From Oceanobacillus kimchii X50 (GTDB lineage Bacteria > Bacillota > Bacilli > Bacillales > Amphibacillaceae), in NCBI RefSeq assembly GCF_000340475.1, contig NZ_CM001792.1:802132-866131 (forward strand): a DNA stretch of 64,000 nt, given 5' to 3'. How positions within the stretch are numbered: position 1 is the stretch's first letter; the number at the start of each line of letters is the position of its first letter. The notes beneath the pieces are model-generated. The model ran no database searches. It was not told the DNA's origin and worked only from the letters and a program-made list of their open reading frames with translations. The position numbers and the translations under genes were made by a program. This document shows positions 28,445-36,065 of the stretch, piece after piece.

Positions 28445-28670
28445 TGACAATACTGGAGGAGAAGCAGTAAAAGGTTCAGACATAAATAAAAATCCTGAAC
28501 CAAATAATAACAACAAGACTAAAGGGACTACAACACTTCCAAATACTGCAACGAATCTATATAACTATTTAACAATAGGTATCGTCATTATATTAACAGG
28601 AGCGGGAATTTTATTCTTTCAACGGAAAAGAAAGTTAGCTGTGGATTTATCCGAAAAAGGTAACTCATAG
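28416..28670 (+). pseudogene. C-terminal remnant of an LPXTG-type surface protein
   Basis: An 84-codon open frame without a start codon carries a complete sortase sorting signal: LPNTA (28536-28550), a hydrophobic span YLTIGIVIILTGAGILFF and a basic tail QRKRK. A Asn/Lys/Thr-rich linker precedes it. The 5' part of the surface protein is absent; the frame begins inside the Nudix gene's 3' end. A GGAGGAG at 28455 has no start codon behind it. The stop codon lies inside the first unit of the 51-bp repeat array. Confidence 0.6.
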
Positions 28671-28976
28671 AGCTGATGAGTGCCGAAAAATATTGATATC
28701 GAGAAAAAAGGTAACTCATAGAGTTAATGAGTGCCGAAAAATATTGATATCGAGAAAAAAGGTAACTCATAGAGCCGATGAGTGCCGAAAAATATTGATA
28801 TCGAGAAAAAAGGTAACTCATAGAGCCGATGAGTGCCGAAAAATATTGATATCGAGAAAAAAAGGTAACTCATAGAGCCAATGAGTTACCAAAATTCTTG
28901 ATATCGAGAAAAAAGGTAACTCATAGAGCCAATGAGTTACCAAAATTCTTGATATCGAGAAAAAAGGTAACTCATT
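28652..28976. repeat. Tandem array of 51-bp hairpin repeats
   Basis: The core GGTAACTCAT begins at 28659, 28710, 28761, 28812, 28864, 28915 and 28966, giving six full units of 51-52 bp and a partial seventh. Each unit has GGTAACTCAT, a seven-base loop, a partner arm, then a spacer ending in TTGATATCGAGAAAAAA. In units five and six the partner is ATGAGTTACC (perfect 10-bp stem); in the first four it is ATGAGTGCC (shortened stem). Spacers also co-vary (AAATATTG versus AAATTCTTG). The array starts within the last codons of the LPNTA fragment. Decayed relatives lie at 62953-63085. Confidence 0.85.
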
Positions 28977-29007
28977 TAATCATTTCTTGTTTACTGTACA
29001 ATCACTT

Positions 29008-29916
29008 TTATACATAATAAGTCCATTGACTATTTCCCTTTACCTCATAGTTCTCACTTAGTATTTTGCGTATCCGTTTTTTTGAAGAAATAATAGCGCA
29101 CCAATCTTGAACTCTGTTTGTAGTAATTTTTAAATCAGGAAAGAGAACTTTTATTTCTTCCACGCTTTTAAGTACACTAGTATTCACATCTTCCTTTTTA
29201 CCACAATAGTTACATACAAGATATTTACCATTAGCATGATTAAAATAGTGATTACAATCATGACAGTAAATTCCTTTTTTAAGATCTTTGTATTGGTATT
29301 TAGGGGTATTTTGAAAAGGAGATGGAGAGGTGTGCAATTTTAGTAGTTGTTCAGCGATCTGTTGTTGATGTTTAATGATTATGTTGGTGGAATTACGCTT
29401 GATTTTTTGTACAAATGATTGGACTTGAGTTGGTAAGACAAAGGGGGTTTTTACAGGAGCTTGATATAGTGTGAAGTGAGGATGTATAAAGATAACCAAA
29501 GACTTAATAGGGAGAGTATATTTAAATCCTGTCATCAAATTACGAAATAATGCTTCACTTCGATGCAGTTGATGAAGCGGTTGTATAATTTCAATATTCG
29601 GCATTTTAATTAACCTATCATTTTCATAAATATATTCGCCTTTATAGTTCTTTATTTCTAATAAATAAATTGTATCTTTAGTAATAATCACCGAATCGAT
29701 TTGGAAAGTTGTATTATTATGTGTAAACAATAAATCTTGTAGTATTAAGTTATTACCATCGATCTCATCACATAATTGGTCGAATCTTCTTTCTCCTTCA
29801 TATCCTTGTTTTATCTTTTCATAGATTTGCCGTTCTTTATTAGAGAAATCCATTCTGTGAACCAATAAATCATACAACATTAAATCCCTTGTTTTTTCTC
29901 TGCGCTTTGTAATCAT
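29008..29916 (-). CDS. NERD domain protein with C-terminal zinc ribbon
   Basis: A 302-aa protein. The nuclease-related NERD domain occupies about residues 35-150 (GYEGERRFDQLCDEI, QIDSVIITKDTIYLLEIKNYKGEY), with the E..Q/D..E-x-K pattern of restriction-like folds. A zinc-ribbon pair CHDCNHYF...CNYCGK lies at about 220-240, followed by a helical tail resembling small DNA-binding regions. ATG 29914-29916 has a purine-rich leader. NERD proteins may process nucleic acid; no partner gene is present. It is transcribed toward the repeat array. Confidence 0.82.
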   Translation of the reverse strand: MITKRREKTRDLMLYDLLVHRMDFSNKERQIYEKIKQGYEGERRFDQLCDEIDGNNLILQDLLFTHNNTTFQIDSVIITKDTIYLLEIKNYKGEYIYENDRLIKMPNIEIIQPLHQLHRSEALFRNLMTGFKYTLPIKSLVIFIHPHFTLYQAPVKTPFVLPTQVQSFVQKIKRNSTNIIIKHQQQIAEQLLKLHTSPSPFQNTPKYQYKDLKKGIYCHDCNHYFNHANGKYLVCNYCGKKEDVNTSVLKSVEEIKVLFPDLKITTNRVQDWCAIISSKKRIRKILSENYEVKGNSQWTYYV

Positions 29917-29991
29917 AAATCAATTCCTTTCCTATTTTTCCTCTATTATATATGAATATTTAGACAAGTATATGAACTAGTGAAAAAAGAA

Positions 29992-30000
29992 TGATATAAT
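29992..30000 (+). promoter_or_regulatory. Extended -10 promoter of the small membrane protein gene
   Basis: TGATATAAT at 29992-30000 is a perfect extended -10 (TG-n-TATAAT), 30 bases before the start codon at 30030. No -35 is recognisable. Confidence 0.5.
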
Positions 30001-30029
30001 TTTAAGAAACGGTTATAAAGGGTGGTCTA

Positions 30030-30206
30030 ATGAATTATTTACTTTTCACACTTTATGCTATTCTACTCGCAGTACTTGCATTTTTCACTGGAGAGATCGT
30101 CACGTTTATTATGTTAGGGATTATATTAGTGGCGTTGCAGAATATTCATGGCACTTTAAAAAATATTCTTAAAATCTTAAAGGAAAATAAAAGTCCTAAA
30201 GTGTAA
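30030..30206 (+). CDS. Small membrane protein of unknown function
   Basis: A 58-aa reading frame below the usual size cut-off: two hydrophobic stretches (YLLFTLYAILLAVLAFF and IVTFIMLGIILVALQNI) and a basic tail (LKNILKILKENKSPKV). It has its own extended -10 promoter and a good RBS (AAAGGGTGG) six bases before ATG 30030. It is not recognised as a known family. The promoter, RBS and hydrophobic profile make translation likely. It lies between the divergent NERD gene and a lipid kinase. Confidence 0.6.
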   Translation: MNYLLFTLYAILLAVLAFFTGEIVTFIMLGIILVALQNIHGTLKNILKILKENKSPKV

Positions 30207-30364
30207 CCAAATATTGAAAATCTTTGGATGGCTGACTTACTTACATTCGGTCTTCATTTTGTAACGGCTTTTTAGTTGAAAATAACCTCTTCATTAAAAA
30301 AATGATCAAGATCATAAAAATTAGGGAATGATAATAGAAGAAGCTCGATAAGGAGAGAGGATTA

Positions 30365-31270
30365 ATGAAGACAGTTGCAGTCATAATAAATCCAAATGCA
30401 GGAAATCAAAAATTAAAGAATGAAATAAATACAATTGAAGCGAGATTAAAAGATGTTTTTGAAGAAGTTACCGTATATACTACAGCAAAAGAAGGCGACG
30501 GTAAAAAGATCATTGAAAAAATCTATAGTAAATTGGATTTAATTATTGGTGGAGGTGGAGATGGAACAATATTTGAGCTTGTAAATGCTCTTGCTCCATT
30601 AGATCATCGACCAACCTTTGCGGTATTGCCAGGCGGTACATGTAATGATTTTTCTAGAACAATAGGAATGAATCAAAATCCGCTGGTTGCACTGGAACAA
30701 ATAGTACAAAAACAAACAAAAACAGTTGATGTGGGAAAATACAATGATTATTATTTCCTGAACTTCTGGGGAATTGGACTAATATCTAAAGTAGCTGAAG
30801 AAATGGATGGAGGAAATAAAAAGTTACTTGGAAAAATGTCATATTACATCAATACTTCCAAAGTTGTTTTTCAGAATGAAACATTTCAACTGAAAATAAC
30901 TAGTGAGGAAATGAACTATGATGGGGAAGCGGTAATGATGGTCGTTGGCAATGGACCTTTTCTAGGTGGTATGAAGTCATTTTTCCCTCATGCTGATATT
31001 CAAAATGGAAAATTTGATGTACTTATTATTAAGTTAGCGAAGTTACAACACTTTTGGACATGGTTAGAAACGCAAATGCAAAATGATTACCCAGATAATA
31101 GAAACGATGAAGTTATTTATTTTAGAACAAGTAAACTTCACGTGGAGAGTTCGCCAGAGCAAAATATTGATAGTGATGGAGAGGTGTTGACGCAAACACC
31201 TTCTGAAATTACAATACTACCAAAACATCTAAATGTAGTTATAGGTGATGAAGCATTTGGCACAGTTTAG
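30365..31270 (+). CDS. Diacylglycerol kinase-family lipid kinase (YtlR/YegS-like)
   Basis: A 301-aa soluble DAGK-catalytic-domain protein. GGGGDGTIFELVNAL (about residues 59-73), LPGGTCNDFSR and the C-terminal NIDSDGEV motif are present. It is the second such gene in the window and differs from DagK at 3663 in the N-terminal and C-terminal details; it resembles the YtlR/YerQ-paralogue group whose lipid substrate is unsettled. GGAGAG precedes ATG 30365. The next gene, a small membrane protein, starts 21 bases after its stop and probably forms an operon with it. Confidence 0.88.
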   Translation: MKTVAVIINPNAGNQKLKNEINTIEARLKDVFEEVTVYTTAKEGDGKKIIEKIYSKLDLIIGGGGDGTIFELVNALAPLDHRPTFAVLPGGTCNDFSRTIGMNQNPLVALEQIVQKQTKTVDVGKYNDYYFLNFWGIGLISKVAEEMDGGNKKLLGKMSYYINTSKVVFQNETFQLKITSEEMNYDGEAVMMVVGNGPFLGGMKSFFPHADIQNGKFDVLIIKLAKLQHFWTWLETQMQNDYPDNRNDEVIYFRTSKLHVESSPEQNIDSDGEVLTQTPSEITILPKHLNVVIGDEAFGTV

Positions 31271-31291
31271 ATGAATAAGAAAGGGGATTGT

Positions 31292-31549
31292 ATGAAAAAA
31301 GCAGCATTATTTATCTGTAGTGTGATTATAGTATATTTTGTCTTACAAGTAGGCTCGGGTATGATTTTAACGACATTATATGTACCTAATATATCGGAAG
31401 TGTGGCTTAGTATTGAAGGACTCTTACCTGAAATTACTTTCGGATCGAGTTCAATTGCTTTAGCTCCTGTCCTAATTTTTGGGGTTTTATCCATTTTCAT
31501 CGCTTATGCGATTACATTGTTGTTCAGCAAAAAATTAAACATAAATTAA
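31292..31549 (+). CDS. Small membrane protein downstream of the lipid kinase
   Basis: An 85-aa protein with two membrane helices (about residues 4-25, LFICSVIIVYFVLQVGSGMIL, and 55-77, LAPVLIFGVLSIFIAYAITL). AAGGGGA (31281-31287) supports ATG 31292 over the in-frame ATG 31271. Co-transcription with the kinase suggests a membrane partner, but no family is recognised. A perfect 19-bp terminator follows immediately. Confidence 0.65.
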   Translation: MKKAALFICSVIIVYFVLQVGSGMILTTLYVPNISEVWLSIEGLLPEITFGSSSIALAPVLIFGVLSIFIAYAITLLFSKKLNIN

Positions 31550-31550
31550 T

Positions 31551-31592
31551 CAAAAGGAAGTCCAAGCTATGGTTAGCTTGGACTTCCTTTTG
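31551..31592. terminator. Strong bidirectional terminator
   Basis: CAAAAGGAAGTCCAAGCTA (31551-31569) and TAGCTTGGACTTCCTTTTG (31574-31592) form a perfect 19-bp stem with a four-base loop; A and T runs flank it on both strands. Confidence 0.85.
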
Positions 31593-31722
31593 ATAATATT
31601 ACAGATGGTTCAGGATTGCTTGCTAATTGCAAAAGGATGAAAAGCTTAGGTGGAAAATTAAGTAAATAAACTGGGTGGATGCTATCAATTAAAAATTACT
31701 AAATAATTATGTAACAAAAAGA

Positions 31723-31749
31723 TGTACCCTTATTGAAGGGTGCATTTTT
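31723..31749 (+). terminator. Orphan terminator without a visible gene
   Basis: TGTACCCTT (31723-31731) pairs with AAGGGTGCA (31736-31744), one G-U pair, followed by five T. No gene lies between it and the preceding terminator at 31592, so it may end a short untranslated transcript or act as a back-up. Confidence 0.6.
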
Positions 31750-32099
31750 GTCATTTATCATTGATTTCTCTTTTATTTCACAGTTCTCCAATCACTTCTA
31801 ACACAAACCTTTTTACCCAAATAAATCTCTTTTAACAATCCAAAATATCTAATTATTTTATATGGTATTGGATAATCAATACTTTAAACCCATTACGTTA
31901 TAATTATGAAAAATTTTTATTTTCTTAATTTACAATACATTAACGTTAACTCCACAATCTATTAATAGTACTCCACTATACTTCAAATAGAGAAAGAGAA
32001 TCTATTAAAAATGGAAGTGTAAATAGTATTACATATATTCAAAAATGTAAGAGTACTTTCACATACCAAACACACCTCTAAATTTCTAGGAGTGATTAC
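31750..32099. other. Intergenic region upstream of the sipW-tasA locus
   Basis: About 350 bases, very AT-rich, with no coding sequence recognised. A TATAAT at 31899-31904 lacks a -35 at normal spacing. The promoter of the downstream biofilm operon should lie here. No SinR-type box was identified with confidence. Confidence 0.4.
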
Positions 32100-32540
32100 G
32101 TGAAAAAACACCATATGAAGATAAAATTCAATATACCTTTTCAATTATTCGCCATATTGTTTTTATCCATTTATATTGTTGCGTTGGTAACATCACCAAC
32201 AACCGCCGTATTCCGGGCTGAAACGGAGTTGTTGCAAGGATATATTTTGGCTACCGATCCATTTGCAGGATATGAGGATGATGACGAAGCTAATAAAACA
32301 GATGAAACAATTGATAATGAATTAGAAAATGAATCAACAGATAGTATGAACAAGCAATCAATAGATGAACCAAATTATAAATCAACGAATGGCACGAACA
32401 AGCAATCAGCTGAGGAAACAAACGATTCCAACAAGCCATTAACAGAAGATGCAGTAGAGAAAAGTGAGAAAGATGAAAATGAATCACCAGAGAAAGATAC
32501 AGATGCAGAACTTGACGATACAACAGGCGATGCATCATAG
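32100..32540 (+). CDS. Short TapA-like protein of the sipW-tasA locus
   Basis: A 146-aa secreted or membrane-anchored protein. A signal segment (PFQLFAILFLSIYIVALVTS, about residues 13-32) is followed by TTAVFRAETELLQGYILA, which resembles the start of mature TapA and camelysins. The rest (from about 56) is a highly acidic Asn/Thr/Glu-rich tail with loose repeats (NKQSIDE, NKQSAEE). TapA of B. subtilis has a folded core of over 100 residues between these parts; here it is missing. The start is GTG 32100 with AGGAG nine bases upstream. The gene heads the operon with sipW and tasA, which supports a role in anchoring or starting TasA fibres. Confidence 0.65.
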   Translation: MKKHHMKIKFNIPFQLFAILFLSIYIVALVTSPTTAVFRAETELLQGYILATDPFAGYEDDDEANKTDETIDNELENESTDSMNKQSIDEPNYKSTNGTNKQSAEETNDSNKPLTEDAVEKSEKDENESPEKDTDAELDDTTGDAS

Positions 32541-32613
32541 CGTAGAAAGTTTTCTATCAACGCCATTTAAATAAGAAAAATTCAAGGAAATAAAATATAT
32601 GAGGTGGTATTCG

Positions 32614-33186
32614 ATGATGTGGAGAAGAATGAAAAAGTTAACCAGTGGTCTGATAACAACCGTGCTCTCTATATTACTGATTGTTACGGCGTTCACAGTG
32701 ATTTTTCATCAAGCAACCGATGGAGAGCCAAATGTATTCGGTTATCAATTAAAAACAGTTTTATCTGGATCCATGGAGCCAGAATTTCAAACCGGATCCA
32801 TCATTGCTATTCAAGCAAAAGAAAATATTACAGAATTTCAAAAGGGTGACATCATTACTTTTCATAATTCTGATGGAATGGTAATCACTCACAGAGTTGA
32901 TGAAGTAAAGGATAATGGAGCGCAATATGTGACTAAAGGTGATAACAACAATAGAGCAGATTCTGAGTTGGTGCTCGCTGAGAGTATCGTAGGGCAATAC
33001 ACCGGGTTCACCATTCCGTATGCAGGATATGTGACTCAATTTGCCAATTCAAAAGAGGGTGCACTTTTCTTATTGATCTTACCCGGCGTAATACTAGTTG
33101 GCTATTCGATTATCAATATTGGACGAGCGTTAAGGCAATTAGAAGCCTCAAGTAAACAAGAACCGGAAGTAAGTAATAATCAGTGA
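32614..33186 (+). CDS. sipW: Signal peptidase I, SipW (ER) type
   Basis: A 190-aa membrane protease that removes signal peptides of TasA-type proteins. Catalytic Ser53 lies in VLSGSMEP, and His93 in VITHRV replaces the Lys of ordinary bacterial SipS, the mark of the ER-type class. A membrane helix at about residues 12-31 and another near 160-180 are visible. GAGGTGG (32601-32607) favours start ATG 32614 over in-frame ATG 32599. Position between the TapA-like and TasA genes is the conserved order. Confidence 0.95.
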   Translation: MMWRRMKKLTSGLITTVLSILLIVTAFTVIFHQATDGEPNVFGYQLKTVLSGSMEPEFQTGSIIAIQAKENITEFQKGDIITFHNSDGMVITHRVDEVKDNGAQYVTKGDNNNRADSELVLAESIVGQYTGFTIPYAGYVTQFANSKEGALFLLILPGVILVGYSIINIGRALRQLEASSKQEPEVSNNQ

Positions 33187-33259
33187 CTCCGCCTTATTCA
33201 GGTCTTTCACCTGATGAAGCGTTCACAAATAAAATCAAATATCTTAAGGAGGAATCATG

Positions 33260-33847
33260 ATGGGAATCAAAAAGCAATTGGGCATGGGTGTGGTGACAGC
33301 AGTACTGGGGTTATCATTAATAGGAGGGGGAACATTCGCATACTTTAGTGACACCGTAGAAACAAGCAACACATTCGCTGCGGGCACGTTGGATCTAACA
33401 GCGAAGCCAACGGAGATTATTAATGTTGGAAATATGGCCCCTGGAGATTCGATGGTTCGTGACTTTGAACTTCATAACAGTGGCACACTCGACATTAACA
33501 CAGTATATTTAGAAACTAATTATACTGTTGAAGATGCACAGGGTGATAATTCGGAGGATTTCGGAGAACACATAGTAGTAGAATTTCTTTATAACGTAAA
33601 TAACTTGGATGAAGTGATTTACCAAACAACATTGGCAGAATTGCAAGAAATGACACCGGAAGCGATTAATGAGCATATTTTTTATCCAGCAATTGGTGAT
33701 GAAGGTCTTGCAGCAGGAGACTCCCATGACTTTGTGGTTCAATTCAATTTCAATGATAACGGGGAAGACCAAAATCAGTTCCAGGGTGACGCTTTAAACC
33801 TTGAATGGACATTTATTGCTACGCAAGGTGATGGAAAAGATATCTAA
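33260..33847 (+). CDS. tasA: TasA/CalY (camelysin) family fibre protein
   Basis: A 195-aa secreted protein of the TasA family, the main protein fibre of Bacillaceae biofilms. The signal peptide (GMGVVTAVLGLSLIGGGTFA) is followed by the family start YFSDTVETSNTFAAGTLDL; NVGNMAPGDSMVRDFEL is the conserved beta-strand motif. Length is somewhat shorter than B. subtilis TasA, nearer to CalY. AAGGAGG (33246-33252) allows ATG 33257 or 33260. SipW encoded just upstream should process it. Confidence 0.94.
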   Translation: MGIKKQLGMGVVTAVLGLSLIGGGTFAYFSDTVETSNTFAAGTLDLTAKPTEIINVGNMAPGDSMVRDFELHNSGTLDINTVYLETNYTVEDAQGDNSEDFGEHIVVEFLYNVNNLDEVIYQTTLAELQEMTPEAINEHIFYPAIGDEGLAAGDSHDFVVQFNFNDNGEDQNQFQGDALNLEWTFIATQGDGKDI

Positions 33848-33950
33848 ATGAAAAAAGTGATTATCTATTAAATTGGCGAACTGATAATGTAATTTTTTTA
33901 TTGCTCTAATAAACTAAGAATCTTGATTTTTTCAGGGAGGAAACTTAATT

Positions 33951-35582
33951 ATGAAAAATGTAATAAGAGATTTGAAAGGTGAGAAAGATTTGAAATTGAA
34001 AAAGCGTTCCATAGCTGCGTTGCTTGCAGTGGGGATTATCTTACCAAGTGCAGTAGCTGTGGCCGATCAACAAGAGCATCCAGATGCAGAAACGTACAAA
34101 CCTAGTCCGGTTCCAGACCGAGTTTTATTAGGATGGGAAGGCGATACAACTACTACTCAGTCTGTTTCATGGAGAACGGATGATAGTGTTACGACTCCTG
34201 TTGCAGAGATTGCAGCAGCTGAAGAAGGTCCTAATTTTACAAGTAATACGTTAACGGTTGAGGCAGAAACTAGTGAAGAAATTGAGGCAAACCTTGGCTA
34301 TACGAATCAATACCATACAGTGAATTTTGAAGGTCTTGAACCAGGTACGCAATACTTGTACCGCGTAGGTGATGGTGCAAACTGGAGTGAGTGGTATGAG
34401 TTCACTACAGCAGCAGCTGAAGATGAGCCATTTTCATTTATTTACATGGGTGACGCTCAAAATGATATAAAAGAACATTGGTCACGCGTGATGCGTAGTG
34501 CTTATTCAGATTTAGCTGATGCGAGCTTTATTGTGCATGCTGGAGATATGATTAATCACGGTGACGCAGATCAGCAATGGGGTGAGTGGTACGAAGGAGC
34601 TGGATGGATAAACGGTATGGTACCTAGTATTGCGACAGCAGGGAACCATGAGTATTATAGAACTACAAATGAACCTAGAAAACTGTCCGAATATTGGGGG
34701 CCTCAATTTGCATATCCTGGTAACGGTCCCGAGGGATTAGAAAAGCAAGTGGGCTACTGGGATTACCAAGATATGCGAATTATCTCTTTAGATTCAAATG
34801 TCGGATATGCAGATATTGATCAGCAAGCAGAATGGTTAGATGAAGTTCTTGAGAATAATCCGAATCAATGGACAGTCATTACGTTTCACCATCCCATTTT
34901 TTCTTCTGGTGAGGGACGTGATAACGTAGAGCTTCGTGAAGCGATACTTCCTGTAATCGAAAAGCACAATGTAGACTTAGTTTTTCAAGGTCATGATCAC
35001 ACGTACGCTCGAGGACATTTGAGTAATGAACAAAATGGGGAAAGAGAGTACACTACTGGTACGATGTTCGTTAACTCTGTATCTGGTCCAAAAATGTATG
35101 ATAGATCTGAAGTAGTTTGGGAGGAAAATAACGCATATGTGAGAAGCGGGGCAGAAGATACCCAGATGTATCAACATATTTACGTTGATGGTGAAGAGCT
35201 GAAATATGAATCATATAACGCTTTGGGTGAATTATTCGATGAGTTTACAATGACAAAACAGTCTGATGGTCAAAAACAAGTTACAGAAGCAGAAGGATCG
35301 GAAGAAGAACCTATTGAATCTTCTATCGAACAAGTGCAAACACAAGTGGACGAATTTTTAGTTTCGGGAGATATTACGAGTCAAGAAACAGGTAGACATT
35401 TACAAACTCACTTGACCTCCGTAGGGCATTACCAAGAGGCACAATCAGTGGATAAGGCGATAAAACACATGAATAGTTTTATAGAGTTATTGGAAGTTAT
35501 AAAAGAAGAACAATTAATCACTGAGAATGCTTTTAATTCACTTAAAGCTAGCGCGGAAGAATTAATTGAGCAGTGGGGATAA
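33951..35582 (+). CDS. Secreted purple acid phosphatase-like metallophosphoesterase with FIMAH domain
   Basis: A 543-aa exported enzyme. A signal peptide (AALLAVGIILPSAVAVA, about residues 24-40) with a long basic N-region is followed by a fibronectin-like PAP N-terminal domain (about 50-150), then a dinuclear metal phosphatase domain with YMGDAQND, HAGDMINHGD, AGNHEYY, FHHPIFS and QGHDHTYARGH. The last 90 residues match the FIMAH type (STIEQVQTQVDEF-like helices, repeated IESSIEQVQTQ and SGDITSQETGRHL). GGGAGG precedes ATG 33951. It follows tasA by 103 bases and may be part of the matrix regulon; the substrate (phosphate ester, teichoic acid or nucleotide) is unknown. Confidence 0.88.
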   Translation: MKNVIRDLKGEKDLKLKKRSIAALLAVGIILPSAVAVADQQEHPDAETYKPSPVPDRVLLGWEGDTTTTQSVSWRTDDSVTTPVAEIAAAEEGPNFTSNTLTVEAETSEEIEANLGYTNQYHTVNFEGLEPGTQYLYRVGDGANWSEWYEFTTAAAEDEPFSFIYMGDAQNDIKEHWSRVMRSAYSDLADASFIVHAGDMINHGDADQQWGEWYEGAGWINGMVPSIATAGNHEYYRTTNEPRKLSEYWGPQFAYPGNGPEGLEKQVGYWDYQDMRIISLDSNVGYADIDQQAEWLDEVLENNPNQWTVITFHHPIFSSGEGRDNVELREAILPVIEKHNVDLVFQGHDHTYARGHLSNEQNGEREYTTGTMFVNSVSGPKMYDRSEVVWEENNAYVRSGAEDTQMYQHIYVDGEELKYESYNALGELFDEFTMTKQSDGQKQVTEAEGSEEEPIESSIEQVQTQVDEFLVSGDITSQETGRHLQTHLTSVGHYQEAQSVDKAIKHMNSFIELLEVIKEEQLITENAFNSLKASAEELIEQWG

Positions 35583-35601
35583 AGTTAAAACCAATTAAAA
35601 A

Positions 35602-35644
35602 ACATCTCTTGTGGCCGAATGAAAATTTGCTGCAAGGGATGTTC
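35602..35644 (+). terminator. Hairpin after the phosphatase gene
   Basis: AACATCTCTTGTGGC (35602-35616) pairs with GCTGCAAGGGATGTT (35630-35644) with three G-U pairs. Only a short T-rich tail follows, so it is a moderate terminator. Confidence 0.6.
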
Positions 35645-35760
35645 TATTTTGTTTCTTAATCTTAATTATAGTAAGAGGGTGACAACAACTGTTCCCTAAG
35701 CTAGAATATTTTAATGTGTAAAATGATTAAACTAGCTAGGTTAGTCATTGTATTTTACTG

Positions 35761-35788
35761 TTGCATTTATCCATAAAATAAGTATAAT
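35761..35788 (+). promoter_or_regulatory. Promoter of the argS T-box transcript
   Basis: TTGCAT (35761-35766), 16 bases, TATAAT (35783-35788), just upstream of the T-box leader. Confidence 0.65.
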
Positions 35789-35807
35789 AATCTTAAATAT
35801 TACATCG

Positions 35808-36051
35808 TCGATGACAAAGAGAGTAATTGCTGTAGCGTGCACAGCGAACTAGGGGAAGTGAGAGCCTAGTCATTAAGCAGTAATGAACCGCACTTTGGAG
35901 ACTCTTGTTCGAAAAATTGGAGTAGAATAAGACGGGGATGACCTCGTTATCAACTAAAGCGGTAATAATTATTAAATTACAAGTGGAGTGGTACCACGGG
36001 ATTATAGACTCTCGTCTCTTTTTCAAATAGAAAAAGAGGCGAGAGTTTTTT
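35808..36051 (+). ncRNA. T-box riboswitch controlling argS
   Basis: A complete T-box leader. Stem I carries the AGTA/GAA loop-E pair, and the specifier is read as CGC (35889-35891, context GAAC-CGC-A), an arginine codon. The T-box proper AAGTGGAGTGGTACCACGG lies at 35981-35999. The terminator pairs ACTCTCGTCTCTTTTTC (36008-36024) with GAAAAAGAGGCGAGAGT (36030-36046) and ends in six T. Uncharged tRNA(Arg) should stabilise the antiterminator and switch on argS. Confidence 0.9.
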
Positions 36052-36065
36052 AGGAGGAATAACTA

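Noticed and set aside
28693..28875. 60-codon open frame in the repeat array, and the opposite-strand frame at 28588-28821
   Set aside because: The frames exist only because the unit length is a multiple of three (51); both translate as perfect protein repeats of the DNA unit, with no RBS or family.
28652..28976. Possible CRISPR array (regular 51-bp periodicity)
   Set aside because: The intervening sequences are themselves repeated, not unique spacers, and no cas genes are present. It is a simple tandem array.
32171..32566. Open frames on the minus strand opposite the TapA-like gene
   Set aside because: Shadows of the low-complexity acidic tail. The plus-strand frame has the RBS, signal segment and operon context.
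35808..36051. Possible tRNA-like genes in the structured leaders before argS and thrS
   Set aside because: The T-box consensus, specifier and terminators identify them as riboswitches; no acceptor stem or TPsiC arm was seen.
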